Shown here: one piece after another, positions 1-6,227 of the stretch | How positions within the stretch are numbered: position 1 is the first letter of the stretch | Layout of the letters: every line of letters begins with the position of its first letter | NCBI GenBank assembly: GCA_036381125.1 | Contig: DASVDK010000227.1 | Location: forward strand, 1 to 16,839 | Direction of reading: 5' to 3' | DNA: 16,839 bases | From: DASVDK01 sp036381125 [NCBI: Thermodesulfobacteriota bacterium] | Lineage (GTDB): Bacteria > DASVDK01 | Notes under the pieces: generated by a model | The model's database searches: none | The model's input: only the letters and a program-made list of their open reading frames with translations | What the model was told of the DNA's origin: nothing | Position numbers and translations under genes: made by a program

Positions 1-43
1 GCGTCATCTGACGGACTGCGGCCGGTCGAAGGAGGAGGACGCC

Positions 44-955
44 ATGCCGCGCGATGCCGCGCTGCCCGTCTGGCGCTCGATGCTGTACGTTCCCGTCAAC
101 GTCGATCGCTTCGTCGACAAGGCGCACACTCGAGGGGCCGACGCGATCCAGCTCGATCTCGAGGACAGCATCCCCCCCGCCGAGAAGGCATCCGCGCGCC
201 GGCTCGTCCAGGAGGCGGCGGAGAAGGTCGCCCGCGGCGGCGCCGACGTGCTCGTCCGAATCAACCGGCCGTGGCGGGAGGCGCTCAAGGATCTCGAGGC
301 CTCCGTCTCGCCCCGTGTCCAGGGGCTCGCCATTCCCAAGGTCGAGAGCGCGGATCACCTCAGGATGATCGCCGAGGTCGTCGGCGAGCTCGAGCGTGAG
401 CGCGGGATGACCGTCGGCTCGACGAAGCTCGTCGCCATGATCGAGACCGCCGACGCGTTCCTCCGGATGGAGGCGATCGCAGCGGCCGACCCGCGCGTCG
501 TCGGCCTCACGCTCGGCTCCGAGGACTTCGCGCTGTCGGTGGGGATGGAGCCCGAGGCCGACGGTCTCCTCTTCCCGAAGGTTCAGGTCGTCATCGCGGC
601 CCGCGCCGCGGGGATTCTCCCCCTCGGCTTCGTCGGCACCGTCGCCGACTACCAGGACCTCGACCGCTTCCGCGAGGTCGTGCGCCGATCGCGCCGCCTC
701 GGTTTCCTGGGCGCAAGCTGTATCCATCCGGGGCAGGTCCGGGTGCTCAACGAAGAGTACCGGCCGTCCCCCGACGAGGTGGCGCACGCCCGCCGCGTGG
801 TCGCGGCCTACGAGAAGGCGGTCGCGGCCGGAATCGGCGCCTTCGAGGTGGACGGCAAGATGGTCGACATCCCGATCGTCGAGCGTGCCCGCGCCCTCCT
901 GGACCGGGACGAGGCCATACGAGAGCGGGAGCGCCGTGCCGCGGCCGCCGGGTAG
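44..955 (+). CDS. CoA-ester lyase, CitE/HpcH-HpaI aldolase family
   Basis: A 303-residue TIM-barrel lyase of the citrate-lyase-beta-like (CitE/CLYBL/malyl-CoA lyase) group. Family members cleave or form C-C bonds, or hydrolyse thioesters, of short 3-hydroxyacyl-CoAs such as malyl-CoA or citramalyl-CoA in the cytoplasm. Visible signatures are RSMLYVP near the N-terminus, DLEDS at residues 38-42, the conserved arginine in RINRP (R72), the probable Mg-binding acids E134 (MIETADAF) and D161 (GSEDFA), and a CIHPGQV segment followed by the GKMVDIPIVERA C-terminal signature. Length is normal for a stand-alone CitE-like enzyme. The ATG at 44 has a GGAGGAGG ribosome-binding site at 31-38. No citrate-lyase alpha or gamma partner is visible, so true citrate lyase is unlikely; the exact substrate cannot be read from sequence. 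The 3' end overlaps the following IclR gene, suggesting co-expression. An upstream gene could end at the TGA at 9-11, but too little is present to call it. Confidence 0.93.
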   Translation: MPRDAALPVWRSMLYVPVNVDRFVDKAHTRGADAIQLDLEDSIPPAEKASARRLVQEAAEKVARGGADVLVRINRPWREALKDLEASVSPRVQGLAIPKVESADHLRMIAEVVGELERERGMTVGSTKLVAMIETADAFLRMEAIAAADPRVVGLTLGSEDFALSVGMEPEADGLLFPKVQVVIAARAAGILPLGFVGTVADYQDLDRFREVVRRSRRLGFLGASCIHPGQVRVLNEEYRPSPDEVAHARRVVAAYEKAVAAGIGAFEVDGKMVDIPIVERARALLDRDEAIRERERRAAAAG

Positions 956-1760
956 GCCGCGGCGCACCGACCAGCCGGCCGGGGCGCCGGCCGGCCGCGC
1001 GTACGGGCGTGTGATCGACGCGCTCGCCCTCCTCGCCTCGAGCCAGGGCGGCCTCACCGGATCGGACGTGAGCCGTCGGCTCGGTCTGCCGAAGAGCACG
1101 GTCTTCCTGCTCCTCGACCACCTGCGCGACCGTGGCGTCGTGGTGCTCGACCCGGAGACCCGCCGGTTCTCGGTCGGCCCGGCGCTGGTCGGCCTCGCGT
1201 GGCGGATCATCGGCGTGCTCGACCTCGTCCGGATGGTGCGGCCGCACCTCGAGATGCTGTCGCTCGAGATCGGCGAGGACGTGTACCTGGCGGTGCGCCA
1301 CGGCACCGAGTTCGTCTACGTCGACAAGGTAGAGGGGGCGCTGTCGGTGCGGCTCAACACTCGCCTCGGCACGCCACGCCCGCTCCACTCGACCGCCCCT
1401 GGAAAGCTCTTCCTCGCGTTCGGGCCAGAGGGGCTCCTCGACCGCGTCGTCGCCGAGCGAGGACTTTTCCCCGTGACGACGACCACGATCACCGATCCGG
1501 TCCGGCTCGCAGAGGAGCTTGCGGGGATACGGGAGCGCGGCTACTCGTTCAGCGACGGCGAGAACGTGGAAGGGATCGCGGCGCTGGCCGCCCCGGTGCG
1601 GGACCACACCGGCCAGGTGGCCGCGGCCCTGAACGTGGCGACGCTGCGCGCCCGCGCGATCGAGCGACGGGATTTGTTGGCCGAGCGGCTCCTCGCGGCC
1701 TCGCGGCGGGTGAGCGAAGCGCTTGGAGCGCCGAAGGCCGCCCCGTCGGAGGCTCGGTGA
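936..1760 (+). CDS. IclR-family transcriptional regulator
   Basis: Cytoplasmic DNA-binding regulator of about 274 residues, the usual IclR size. An N-terminal winged helix-turn-helix lies at residues about 25-85 (GLTGSDVSRRLGLPKSTVFL forms the HTH). It is followed by an IclR effector-binding domain with the conserved LHSTAPGKLFLA segment (150-161) and the ERGYSFSDGENVEGIAALAAPV segment near the end. The family usually represses or activates nearby catabolic operons and binds small carboxylates or aromatics. Overlap with the CoA-ester lyase stop suggests translational coupling and control of that gene (inference). Start choice: GTG at 936 is preferred because GCGGGAGC sits just before it and the HTH begins about 25 residues later. 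An in-frame GTG at 885 would add 17 residues and a longer overlap, and cannot be excluded. Confidence 0.92.
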   Translation: MPRPPGRPRRTDQPAGAPAGRAYGRVIDALALLASSQGGLTGSDVSRRLGLPKSTVFLLLDHLRDRGVVVLDPETRRFSVGPALVGLAWRIIGVLDLVRMVRPHLEMLSLEIGEDVYLAVRHGTEFVYVDKVEGALSVRLNTRLGTPRPLHSTAPGKLFLAFGPEGLLDRVVAERGLFPVTTTTITDPVRLAEELAGIRERGYSFSDGENVEGIAALAAPVRDHTGQVAAALNVATLRARAIERRDLLAERLLAASRRVSEALGAPKAAPSEAR

Positions 1761-1964
1761 TCGAAGCTCTCCCGACTCACCGGTAGGGTGCCGAGGTAAC
1801 CCACGTGCCGCTGCCCGCTTGCGTGCCCGACCTTGTCGCCGTCGGCGGCAGGATCACCTTTCCACCGCGGGCCCGGTGACAGTGGTGCCGCTTACCCTGA
1901 TCGTCCAGCGATTCGACCGCCTTGCGCGCGCCTGCCCCCGAAACATCCTCCCCCTCTCCAGGTA
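1761..1964. other. Gene-free spacer before the mobile element
   Basis: About 200 bases between the IclR stop and the first repeats. I see no convincing coding sequence, RNA gene or U-tract terminator. Only weak local inverted repeats such as GCCGTCGGCGGC near 1839 are present. With the next 200 bases it forms the longest gene-free stretch (1761-2166); the rest of that stretch holds the repeats described separately. Confidence 0.5.
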
Positions 1965-1996
1965 AACTACCGGGGGTCTGAACTACCGGGGGTCAG
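1965..1996 (+). repeat. Two tandem 16-bp repeats, AACTACCGGGGGTC(T/A)G
   Basis: AACTACCGGGGGTCTG at 1965-1980 is followed directly by AACTACCGGGGGTCAG at 1981-1996, with one mismatch. The second copy runs into the first 25-bp unit, sharing its GGGGTCAG. This marks the outer left edge of the repeat cluster around the transposase. It could be an older repeat generation or part of the element end. Confidence 0.8.
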
Positions 1997-2061
1997 GCCT
2001 TTCCATTTTCCATGGGGTCAGGTCTTTCCATTTTCCATGGGGTCAGGCCTCAACGTTTTCC
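1989..2061 (+). repeat. Left tandem array of the 25-bp element repeat
   Basis: Two full units with a 25-bp period (1989-2013 and 2014-2038), each beginning GGGGTCAGG and ending TTTTCCAT, differ at one base (GGCCT versus GGTCT). A third, degraded unit (2039-2061) keeps GGGGTCAGGCCT and the TTTTCC end. Further decayed traces may lie at 2080-2087 (GGTCTTTC) and 2093-2104 (CAGGTCTTCCAT). The exact reverse complement of this unit forms the array on the far side of the transposase. Confidence 0.92.
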
Positions 2062-2166
2062 GCGCCGAGCGCGCGGACCGGTCTTTCACAGGCAGGTCTT
2101 CCATCGCCGTCTCGAGCCGTGCGCCGGGGCAGGTCTGCGCCTGTCGAACCTGTCCAGGAGGTGCAC

Positions 2167-3183
2167 ATGGCTCGTCCACTTCGAGTCTCCTTCCCGGGGG
2201 CCGTTTACCACGTCACGGCTCGCGGCAACGAACGTCGCCCCATCGTCGCCGACGACGAGGACCGCCAGCGTTTCGTACGGACGCTGGCCGGCATGATCGA
2301 GGAGCACGAGGTCATCTGCCACGCATGGGTCCTGATGACCAATCACTATCACCTGGTCGTCGAGACCCCCCGTGCCAACGTCTCCCAGGCGATCCACTAT
2401 CTCAACGGACAGTACAGTCAGGCCTACAACCGGCGCCACGAACGGGTCGGTCACCTGTTCCAGGGTCGGTTCTCCGGGATCCTTGTCGACAAGGAGAGCT
2501 ATCTGCTCGAGGTCTGTCGCTACGTCGTGCTCAACCCGGTGCGAGCCGAGCTCGTCGACTCACCGGAGGATTGGCCGTGGAGCAGCTTCCGTGCGACGGC
2601 CGGACTCGCCCCATGCCCGCCGTGGCTGACGACCGACTGGCTTCTCGGTCATTTCGGCACGCGTCGTGCGACCGCGACCGAAGCCTATCAGCGCTTCGTC
2701 GCCGAGGGGTTGGCGCGGGACCGATCGCTCTGGTCCGAGATGCGCGGACGCGCCGTCCTCGGTAGCCAGGCCTTCGTGTCGGAGATCCGCGCGCGCGTGG
2801 CCGCGGTGGAGGATCCTGACCTGCTCTCGCCCGTTGCCGAGCCCTGGCCGGAGACGCCGAGCATGGACGAGGTCCTGGCCGGCGTTGCCGCGGCCTACCG
2901 GCTCCCGGTGGCCGAGCTGATGGAGCCGCGGACGCCGTACAGGGAGGCCCGCCGCGTCGCCATCTTCCTTGCACGCCGCGTCGCGCGTCGCGGCCTTGCC
3001 GAGGTGGCGGCACGCTTCGGTGCCGGGAAGGCAGCGGTGAGCAAGGTGGCTCGCGCCATCGGGAGCCGTGTACGGGTGGAGCCGGCTCTGCGAGGTCGCG
3101 TCGAGGCGAGCCTTGGAAAATGGAAAGACCTGACCCCATGGAAAATGGAAAGACCTGACCCCATGGAAAATGGAAAGACCTGA
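2167..3183 (+). CDS. REP-associated/IS200-like Y1 (HUH) transposase with DnaA-like C-terminus
   Basis: A 338-residue single-strand DNA transposase. The Y1 domain spans residues about 1-145: an N-terminal PGAVYHVTARGNER strand, the HUH motif H60-Y61-H62 (MTNHYHLVV), the probable nucleophile Y87 in YSQAYNRRHERVGHLFQGRF, and the family signature CRYVVLNPVRA (117-127). The C-terminal part (about 233-300) resembles DnaA domain IV, a helical DNA-binding fold, ending in AARFGAGKAAVSKVARAI; this extension is common in this transposase subgroup. The ATG at 2167 is chosen because AGGAGGTG lies at 2156-2163; an earlier in-frame GTG at 2119 lacks such a site. The last 21 or so residues are encoded by the right-hand 25-bp repeats, and the TGA at 3181-3183 lies in the third unit. 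Active-site residues are intact, so it may be functional. Confidence 0.92.
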   Translation: MARPLRVSFPGAVYHVTARGNERRPIVADDEDRQRFVRTLAGMIEEHEVICHAWVLMTNHYHLVVETPRANVSQAIHYLNGQYSQAYNRRHERVGHLFQGRFSGILVDKESYLLEVCRYVVLNPVRAELVDSPEDWPWSSFRATAGLAPCPPWLTTDWLLGHFGTRRATATEAYQRFVAEGLARDRSLWSEMRGRAVLGSQAFVSEIRARVAAVEDPDLLSPVAEPWPETPSMDEVLAGVAAAYRLPVAELMEPRTPYREARRVAIFLARRVARRGLAEVAARFGAGKAAVSKVARAIGSRVRVEPALRGRVEASLGKWKDLTPWKMERPDPMENGKT

Positions 3184-3187
3184 CCCC
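3113..3187 (-). repeat. Right tandem array of the 25-bp element repeat, inverted
   Basis: Three units with a 25-bp period (3113-3137, 3138-3162, 3163-3187) are the reverse complement of the left array: each starts ATGGAAAATGG (TTGGAAAATGG in the first) and ends GACCTGACCCC. Units 2 and 3 are identical to each other and exactly complementary to the left unit at 2014-2038. The array contains the end of the transposase reading frame and stops 4 bases before the purine-rich ribosome-binding site of the MFS gene. Confidence 0.93.
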
Positions 3188-3201
3188 GGGGAAGAGGAGG
3201 A

Positions 3202-4788
3202 ATGGTGAAGGGTGACGACTGGCAACGGCCGCTGACGGTGCTGCCGCCGGGGCGGCGGATCGCGGTGACGGCGGGGCTCATGCTCGGCATGTTCCTCGGC
3301 GCGCTCGAGGCGACGGTCATGGGGACGGCGATGCCGACCGTGGTCGCGCAGCTCGGCGGGCTCGAGCACTACAGCTGGGTGTTCACCGCGTACATGCTGA
3401 CCTCCACCGCCACGGTGCCGATCTGGGGCCGCCTGTCGGACCTCTACGGCCGGCGGACGACCTACGTGATCGGCGTCGGCCTGTTCCTCCTCGGGTCGAT
3501 GCTCTGCGGCCTGTCGACGTCCATGTTCCTGCTGGTCCTCTTCCGCGCGGTGCAGGGGCTCGGCGCCGGGGCCATCGTGCCGATCGGGCTCACGATCATC
3601 GGGGAGATCTACACGCTCCGCGAGCGAGCCCGCATGCAGGCGGTCTTCAGCAGCGTCTGGGGGATCGGCTCCATCGTGGGGCCGCTGATCGGCGGCTTCC
3701 TGACCGACGCGCTCTCGTGGCGCTGGGTCTTCTTCGTGAACGTGCCGTTCGGTCTCGCGGCCGTCGCGGTGCTGCAGGCCACGTACGCCGACCGGCCGCG
3801 GAGCGGCCAGGTGCGCATCGACTGGCTCGGCGGCGCGCTCCTGCTGGCGGCCGTGTCGATCCTGCTCGCGGGCCTCTCGGGGCTCACCCTGCCCCGGTGG
3901 CCCTGGATCGTCGCCGGCGCGGTCCTGATCGGCCTCTTCGTCGCCGTCGAGCGGCAAGCCGGCGACCCCATGCTGCCGCTCGACGCCCTCGGCGACCGGG
4001 CGAGCGCGACCGCGTTCGGCACGGCGACCTTCGTCGGCATGGCCATCTTCGGCGCGATCGCCTTCATCCCGCTCTACGTCCGCGCGACCACCGGCGCGAG
4101 CGCCACGGAGGCCGGCGCCACCCTCACGCCGCTCATGCTCGGCTGGGTCGGCACGGCCATCCTGGCCGCGCGCCTCATGCTCAAGGTGGGCCACCGCCCG
4201 ACGATCGTCACCGGCACGGGCCTCATGACGGTGGCGCTGGTCGTGCTCGCGCTGATGGGGCCCGAGACGGGCCGGCTCTGGCTCCTTGCCGACGTGACGC
4301 TCCTCGGCGCGGGCAGCGGTCTCTCGAACCTGACCCTCCTGCTCTTCGTCCAGGCCCAGGCCGCGCCCGAGCGCCTGGGGCTGGCGACCTCGCTGCAGCA
4401 GTTCGGCCGGAGCATCGGCGGCGCGGTCGGCACGGCCGTCATGGGCGCCATCTTCGCCGCGCGCCTCGGCGTCGAGGCGGGCGGCGGCGAGGGGGACCTC
4501 ATTGGGGCCACCTGGGGCGGGCCGGCCATGGCCGAGCGCTTCGCGTCGGCCCTCGGCGGGGCGTTCCTCGCGGGCGCCGTCATGGCGGGAGTCGCCCTTC
4601 TGATCGCGCTCCGGCTGCCGCCGCTCGTCCGGTCCCGGCGCGTCGCCGAGACGGGCGGACCTGCCGCCCGCGAGCCGGAGGCGACCCGTGCCGAGCCGCC
4701 CGCCCCGGAACCGCACCCGATCGCGGGCGATCAGGACGCTGCCCGCACGCGGGATGCCGGGCGGGGACGCGAGGCCTCCGGTCGGTGA
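3202..4788 (+). CDS. MFS multidrug exporter, DHA2/EmrB family (14 TM)
   Basis: A 528-residue inner-membrane drug:H+ antiporter of the 14-helix DHA2 family. It has an acidic TM1 with E36 in LEATVMGTAMPTVV (the usual LD-T motif carries Glu here), motif A GRLSDLYGRR (76-85) after TM2, and motif C GSIVGPLIGGFLTDA followed by WRWVFFVNVPFG (about 156-184). Many further hydrophobic helices follow, to about residue 475, and then a polar, Pro/Glu/Arg-rich cytoplasmic-type tail of about 55 residues. The ATG at 3202 has purine-rich GAAGAGGAGG directly upstream (3191-3200). The adjacent GTG at 3205 would give better spacing and a protein one residue shorter. No EmrA-type adaptor or local regulator is visible. 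The transposon ends only 14 bases upstream, so the original promoter has probably been displaced. Substrate unknown. Confidence 0.93.
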   Translation: MVKGDDWQRPLTVLPPGRRIAVTAGLMLGMFLGALEATVMGTAMPTVVAQLGGLEHYSWVFTAYMLTSTATVPIWGRLSDLYGRRTTYVIGVGLFLLGSMLCGLSTSMFLLVLFRAVQGLGAGAIVPIGLTIIGEIYTLRERARMQAVFSSVWGIGSIVGPLIGGFLTDALSWRWVFFVNVPFGLAAVAVLQATYADRPRSGQVRIDWLGGALLLAAVSILLAGLSGLTLPRWPWIVAGAVLIGLFVAVERQAGDPMLPLDALGDRASATAFGTATFVGMAIFGAIAFIPLYVRATTGASATEAGATLTPLMLGWVGTAILAARLMLKVGHRPTIVTGTGLMTVALVVLALMGPETGRLWLLADVTLLGAGSGLSNLTLLLFVQAQAAPERLGLATSLQQFGRSIGGAVGTAVMGAIFAARLGVEAGGGEGDLIGATWGGPAMAERFASALGGAFLAGAVMAGVALLIALRLPPLVRSRRVAETGGPAAREPEATRAEPPAPEPHPIAGDQDAARTRDAGRGREASGR

Positions 4789-4804
4789 GCGGCCAACGCC
4801 ACGC

Positions 4805-4834
4805 TTGACCTGCCGGCCGGCGGTCATGTAGCGT
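4805..4834 (+). promoter_or_regulatory. Candidate sigma70-type promoter of first FecR-like gene
   Basis: TTGACC (4805-4810) and TAGCGT (4829-4834) are separated by 18 bases, shortly after the MFS stop and about 80 bases before the gene start. The same TTG-N18-TA layout recurs before the second and third paralogs, which raises confidence over a single match. Confidence 0.5.
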
Positions 4835-4911
4835 CATCGTGTCCATCCATCTGCAGGCGTCCGCGGCCTCGGGTGCGCGCGCATCGACCCGCGGCGCCGA
4901 AGGAGGCAGCC

Positions 4912-5934
4912 GTGATCCGTCGCACGGGCCGACTCCTGACCCGCCTCGTCCTCGTCCTCGCGCTCGCGGCGCACGCCCTTCCGGTACACCGCGCGGTCGC
5001 GGCCCCGGCGGCCGCGTCCCTCGGCACCGCGCGCGGCGTCAAGGTGGCGGAGCAGAGTTACGGAGGCACGCGCTGGCTGCCGCTCGGCGGCCGGTCGCTG
5101 CCGGTCCTCGCCGACACCCGGATCCGCACGGCGGCCGGCGGGGCCGTCGTCGACCTCGTGGACGGCACGCGAATCGGCGTGCTCCCCTTCAGCACCGCCG
5201 CCATCCGGTCCGCCGGCGATCGACTGGAGGTCACGCTCGAGCGAGGCCGGCTCACGTTCCGGTGGCCGGCGGAGTCCCGGGCGGTCATCCACACGCCGGC
5301 CGCCAGGCTCGCGCCGCGCCCGGGCGAGGCCGCTGCGGGCGAGGTGGCCGCCGGCGCGAGCACCGGCGTGAGGCTCGCGAGCGGCCGGATCGACGTCGTG
5401 GACCTCACTACCCGCGCCCCGGTCCTCGTCGCGTCGCGGCAGCCGATCGTCCTGCCGTCGGTTGCCGCCGGCGCTCGCGTCTTCGCGGCCGACGACGAGC
5501 CGCAGGCGGCGCGATCGGGGCGGCCGGTCTTCGGCCCGCAGGGCGACAGCGTCGGCTACCTGGAGGACACGCGGACGCTCGTGGTCCACCCCGGCTTCGC
5601 GTCGGACCTGACCGCCCCCTTCCCAGGCGAGATCGTGCGGCGCGCGATGGCCGCCATCCCGCCCGACCGGCAGCCCGGGGCGACGCCGCTCTTCGACGTC
5701 GACGGTGACGCCGTCGGCTACGTGTCCGGACCGGCCTTCTACCCGATGACGGCCCAGGCCGGCGGCGGCCCGGTCTTCCAGGAGACGATCCCCGAGGAGG
5801 GGTGGCCCTGGTACTACTACGCTGCCGCGCCCGTGGCTGCCGGCGGCATCGGCGTGGGGATTGCCGCGGCGGCCGGCGGCGGGGGCGGGGGCGGCGGCGG
5901 CGGCGACAGCCCCGCGAGCCCCGTCTCGCCGTAA
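4912..5934 (+). CDS. Secreted FecR-domain protein, paralog 1
   Basis: A 340-residue exported protein. The signal peptide covers residues 1 to about 30 (RR, then a Leu/Ala/Val-rich core, then an Ala-rich cleavage region). The FecR-like domain spans about 36-130: SLGTARGV, W-L-P-L-GGRSLPV, an R-I-R-T turn, DLVDGTR, LPFS, LERGRLTF. FecR domains are periplasmic beta-rich modules best known in iron-responsive anti-sigma factors. A second conserved region (about 200-278) carries two GY(L/V) repeats: RPVFGPQGDSVGYL, VVHPGFASDL and LFDVDGDAVGYVSGPAFY. The C-terminus has WPWYYY (298-303), an Ala/Gly hydrophobic stretch, a run of ten glycines (322-331) and the tail DSPASPVSP. GTG at 4912 was chosen for its AGGAGG site at 4901-4906; an upstream in-frame start at 4873 lacks one. 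There is no N-terminal anti-sigma helix and no adjacent FecI, so an iron-signalling role is not supported. Confidence 0.85.
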   Translation: MIRRTGRLLTRLVLVLALAAHALPVHRAVAAPAAASLGTARGVKVAEQSYGGTRWLPLGGRSLPVLADTRIRTAAGGAVVDLVDGTRIGVLPFSTAAIRSAGDRLEVTLERGRLTFRWPAESRAVIHTPAARLAPRPGEAAAGEVAAGASTGVRLASGRIDVVDLTTRAPVLVASRQPIVLPSVAAGARVFAADDEPQAARSGRPVFGPQGDSVGYLEDTRTLVVHPGFASDLTAPFPGEIVRRAMAAIPPDRQPGATPLFDVDGDAVGYVSGPAFYPMTAQAGGGPVFQETIPEEGWPWYYYAAAPVAAGGIGVGIAAAAGGGGGGGGGGDSPASPVSP

Positions 5935-5981
5935 GCCGCGCTGCGCCGGCGCCTCTCACCCATCATCGACCCGTCATCATG

Positions 5982-6007
5982 CGACGCGCCGGTCGGCCGG
6001 CGCGTCG
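5982..6007. terminator. Perfect 11-bp hairpin after FecR-like gene 1
   Basis: CGACGCGCCGG and CCGGCGCGTCG pair perfectly around a TCGG loop, 47 bases after the stop codon. No T-tract follows, so it would be a non-canonical terminator, a Rho pause site or a 3'-end stabiliser. Comparable hairpins follow the other two paralogs. Confidence 0.5.
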
Positions 6008-6058
6008 GCCAGTCGCAGCGGGCGCGCCGGCCGCGCGGCGCGTCCGCCACCAGCCGGG

Positions 6059-6083
6059 CACGTGACACGTGTCTCACGCGTGA
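6059..6083. promoter_or_regulatory. Cluster of perfect palindromes, candidate operator
   Basis: CACGTG (6059-6064) is followed by the 10-bp perfect palindrome GACACGTGTC (6064-6073) and, directly abutting, the 10-bp perfect palindrome TCACGCGTGA (6074-6083). It lies about 45 bases upstream of the candidate -35 of the second FecR-like gene, a position suited to an activator or repressor dimer pair. The binding protein is unknown. Confidence 0.45.
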
Positions 6084-6125
6084 AACGGCCGTCGCATCTC
6101 GGGGTTTCGCGATGTGACGCCGATT

Positions 6126-6155
6126 TTGTTCTTGGCTCGCGACCCAATCTACGTT
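6126..6155 (+). promoter_or_regulatory. Candidate promoter of second FecR-like gene
   Basis: TTGTTC (6126-6131) and TACGTT (6150-6155) have an 18-base spacer in a locally AT-richer patch of an otherwise very GC-rich intergenic region. An overlapping alternative is TTGGCT (6132-6137) with TTAGAA (6154-6159), spacer 16. The start codon is 73 bases downstream. Confidence 0.5.
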
Positions 6156-6227
6156 AGAAGGCGCGCCGACCTCGGGACCACGTGGACGGAGTGGATCGAA
6201 CACTCGCCACGATCCAGGAAGGTGCGC

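Larger units (their letters stand above)
1989..3187 (+). mobile_element. Y1-transposase element bounded by inverted tandem repeats
   Basis: A roughly 1.2-kb unit made of the left repeat array, one HUH/Y1 transposase gene and the right array in opposite orientation. Classic IS200/IS605 elements have subterminal hairpins and no terminal inverted repeats, whereas REP-associated transposases (RayT/TnpA_REP) sit beside repeated palindromic sequences. The inverted tandem arrays here fit the RayT type better. No target-site duplication is obvious. The boundaries given are the outer edges of the recognisable 25-bp units; the true ends could extend to the 16-bp repeats at 1965. Confidence 0.75.

Noticed and set aside
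1989-3187. Repeat arrays as a CRISPR
   Set aside because: Units are directly contiguous with no spacers, number only two to three per side, and are inverted around a transposase.
4811-4825. GCCGGCCGGC palindrome inside the first promoter spacer as an operator
   Set aside because: Such GC palindromes are expected by chance in DNA of this composition; no second copy or spacing logic supports it.
2560-4827. Reverse-strand open frame of about 750 codons opposite the transposase and MFS genes
   Set aside because: It runs through the repeat array and both + genes with biased, low-information composition; a shadow.
5790-5934. PEP-CTERM or LPXTG-type sorting signal at the FecR-like C-termini
   Set aside because: No PEP or LPXTG motif, and no basic cluster after the hydrophobic stretch; only an unfamiliar PVSP-like tail is shared.
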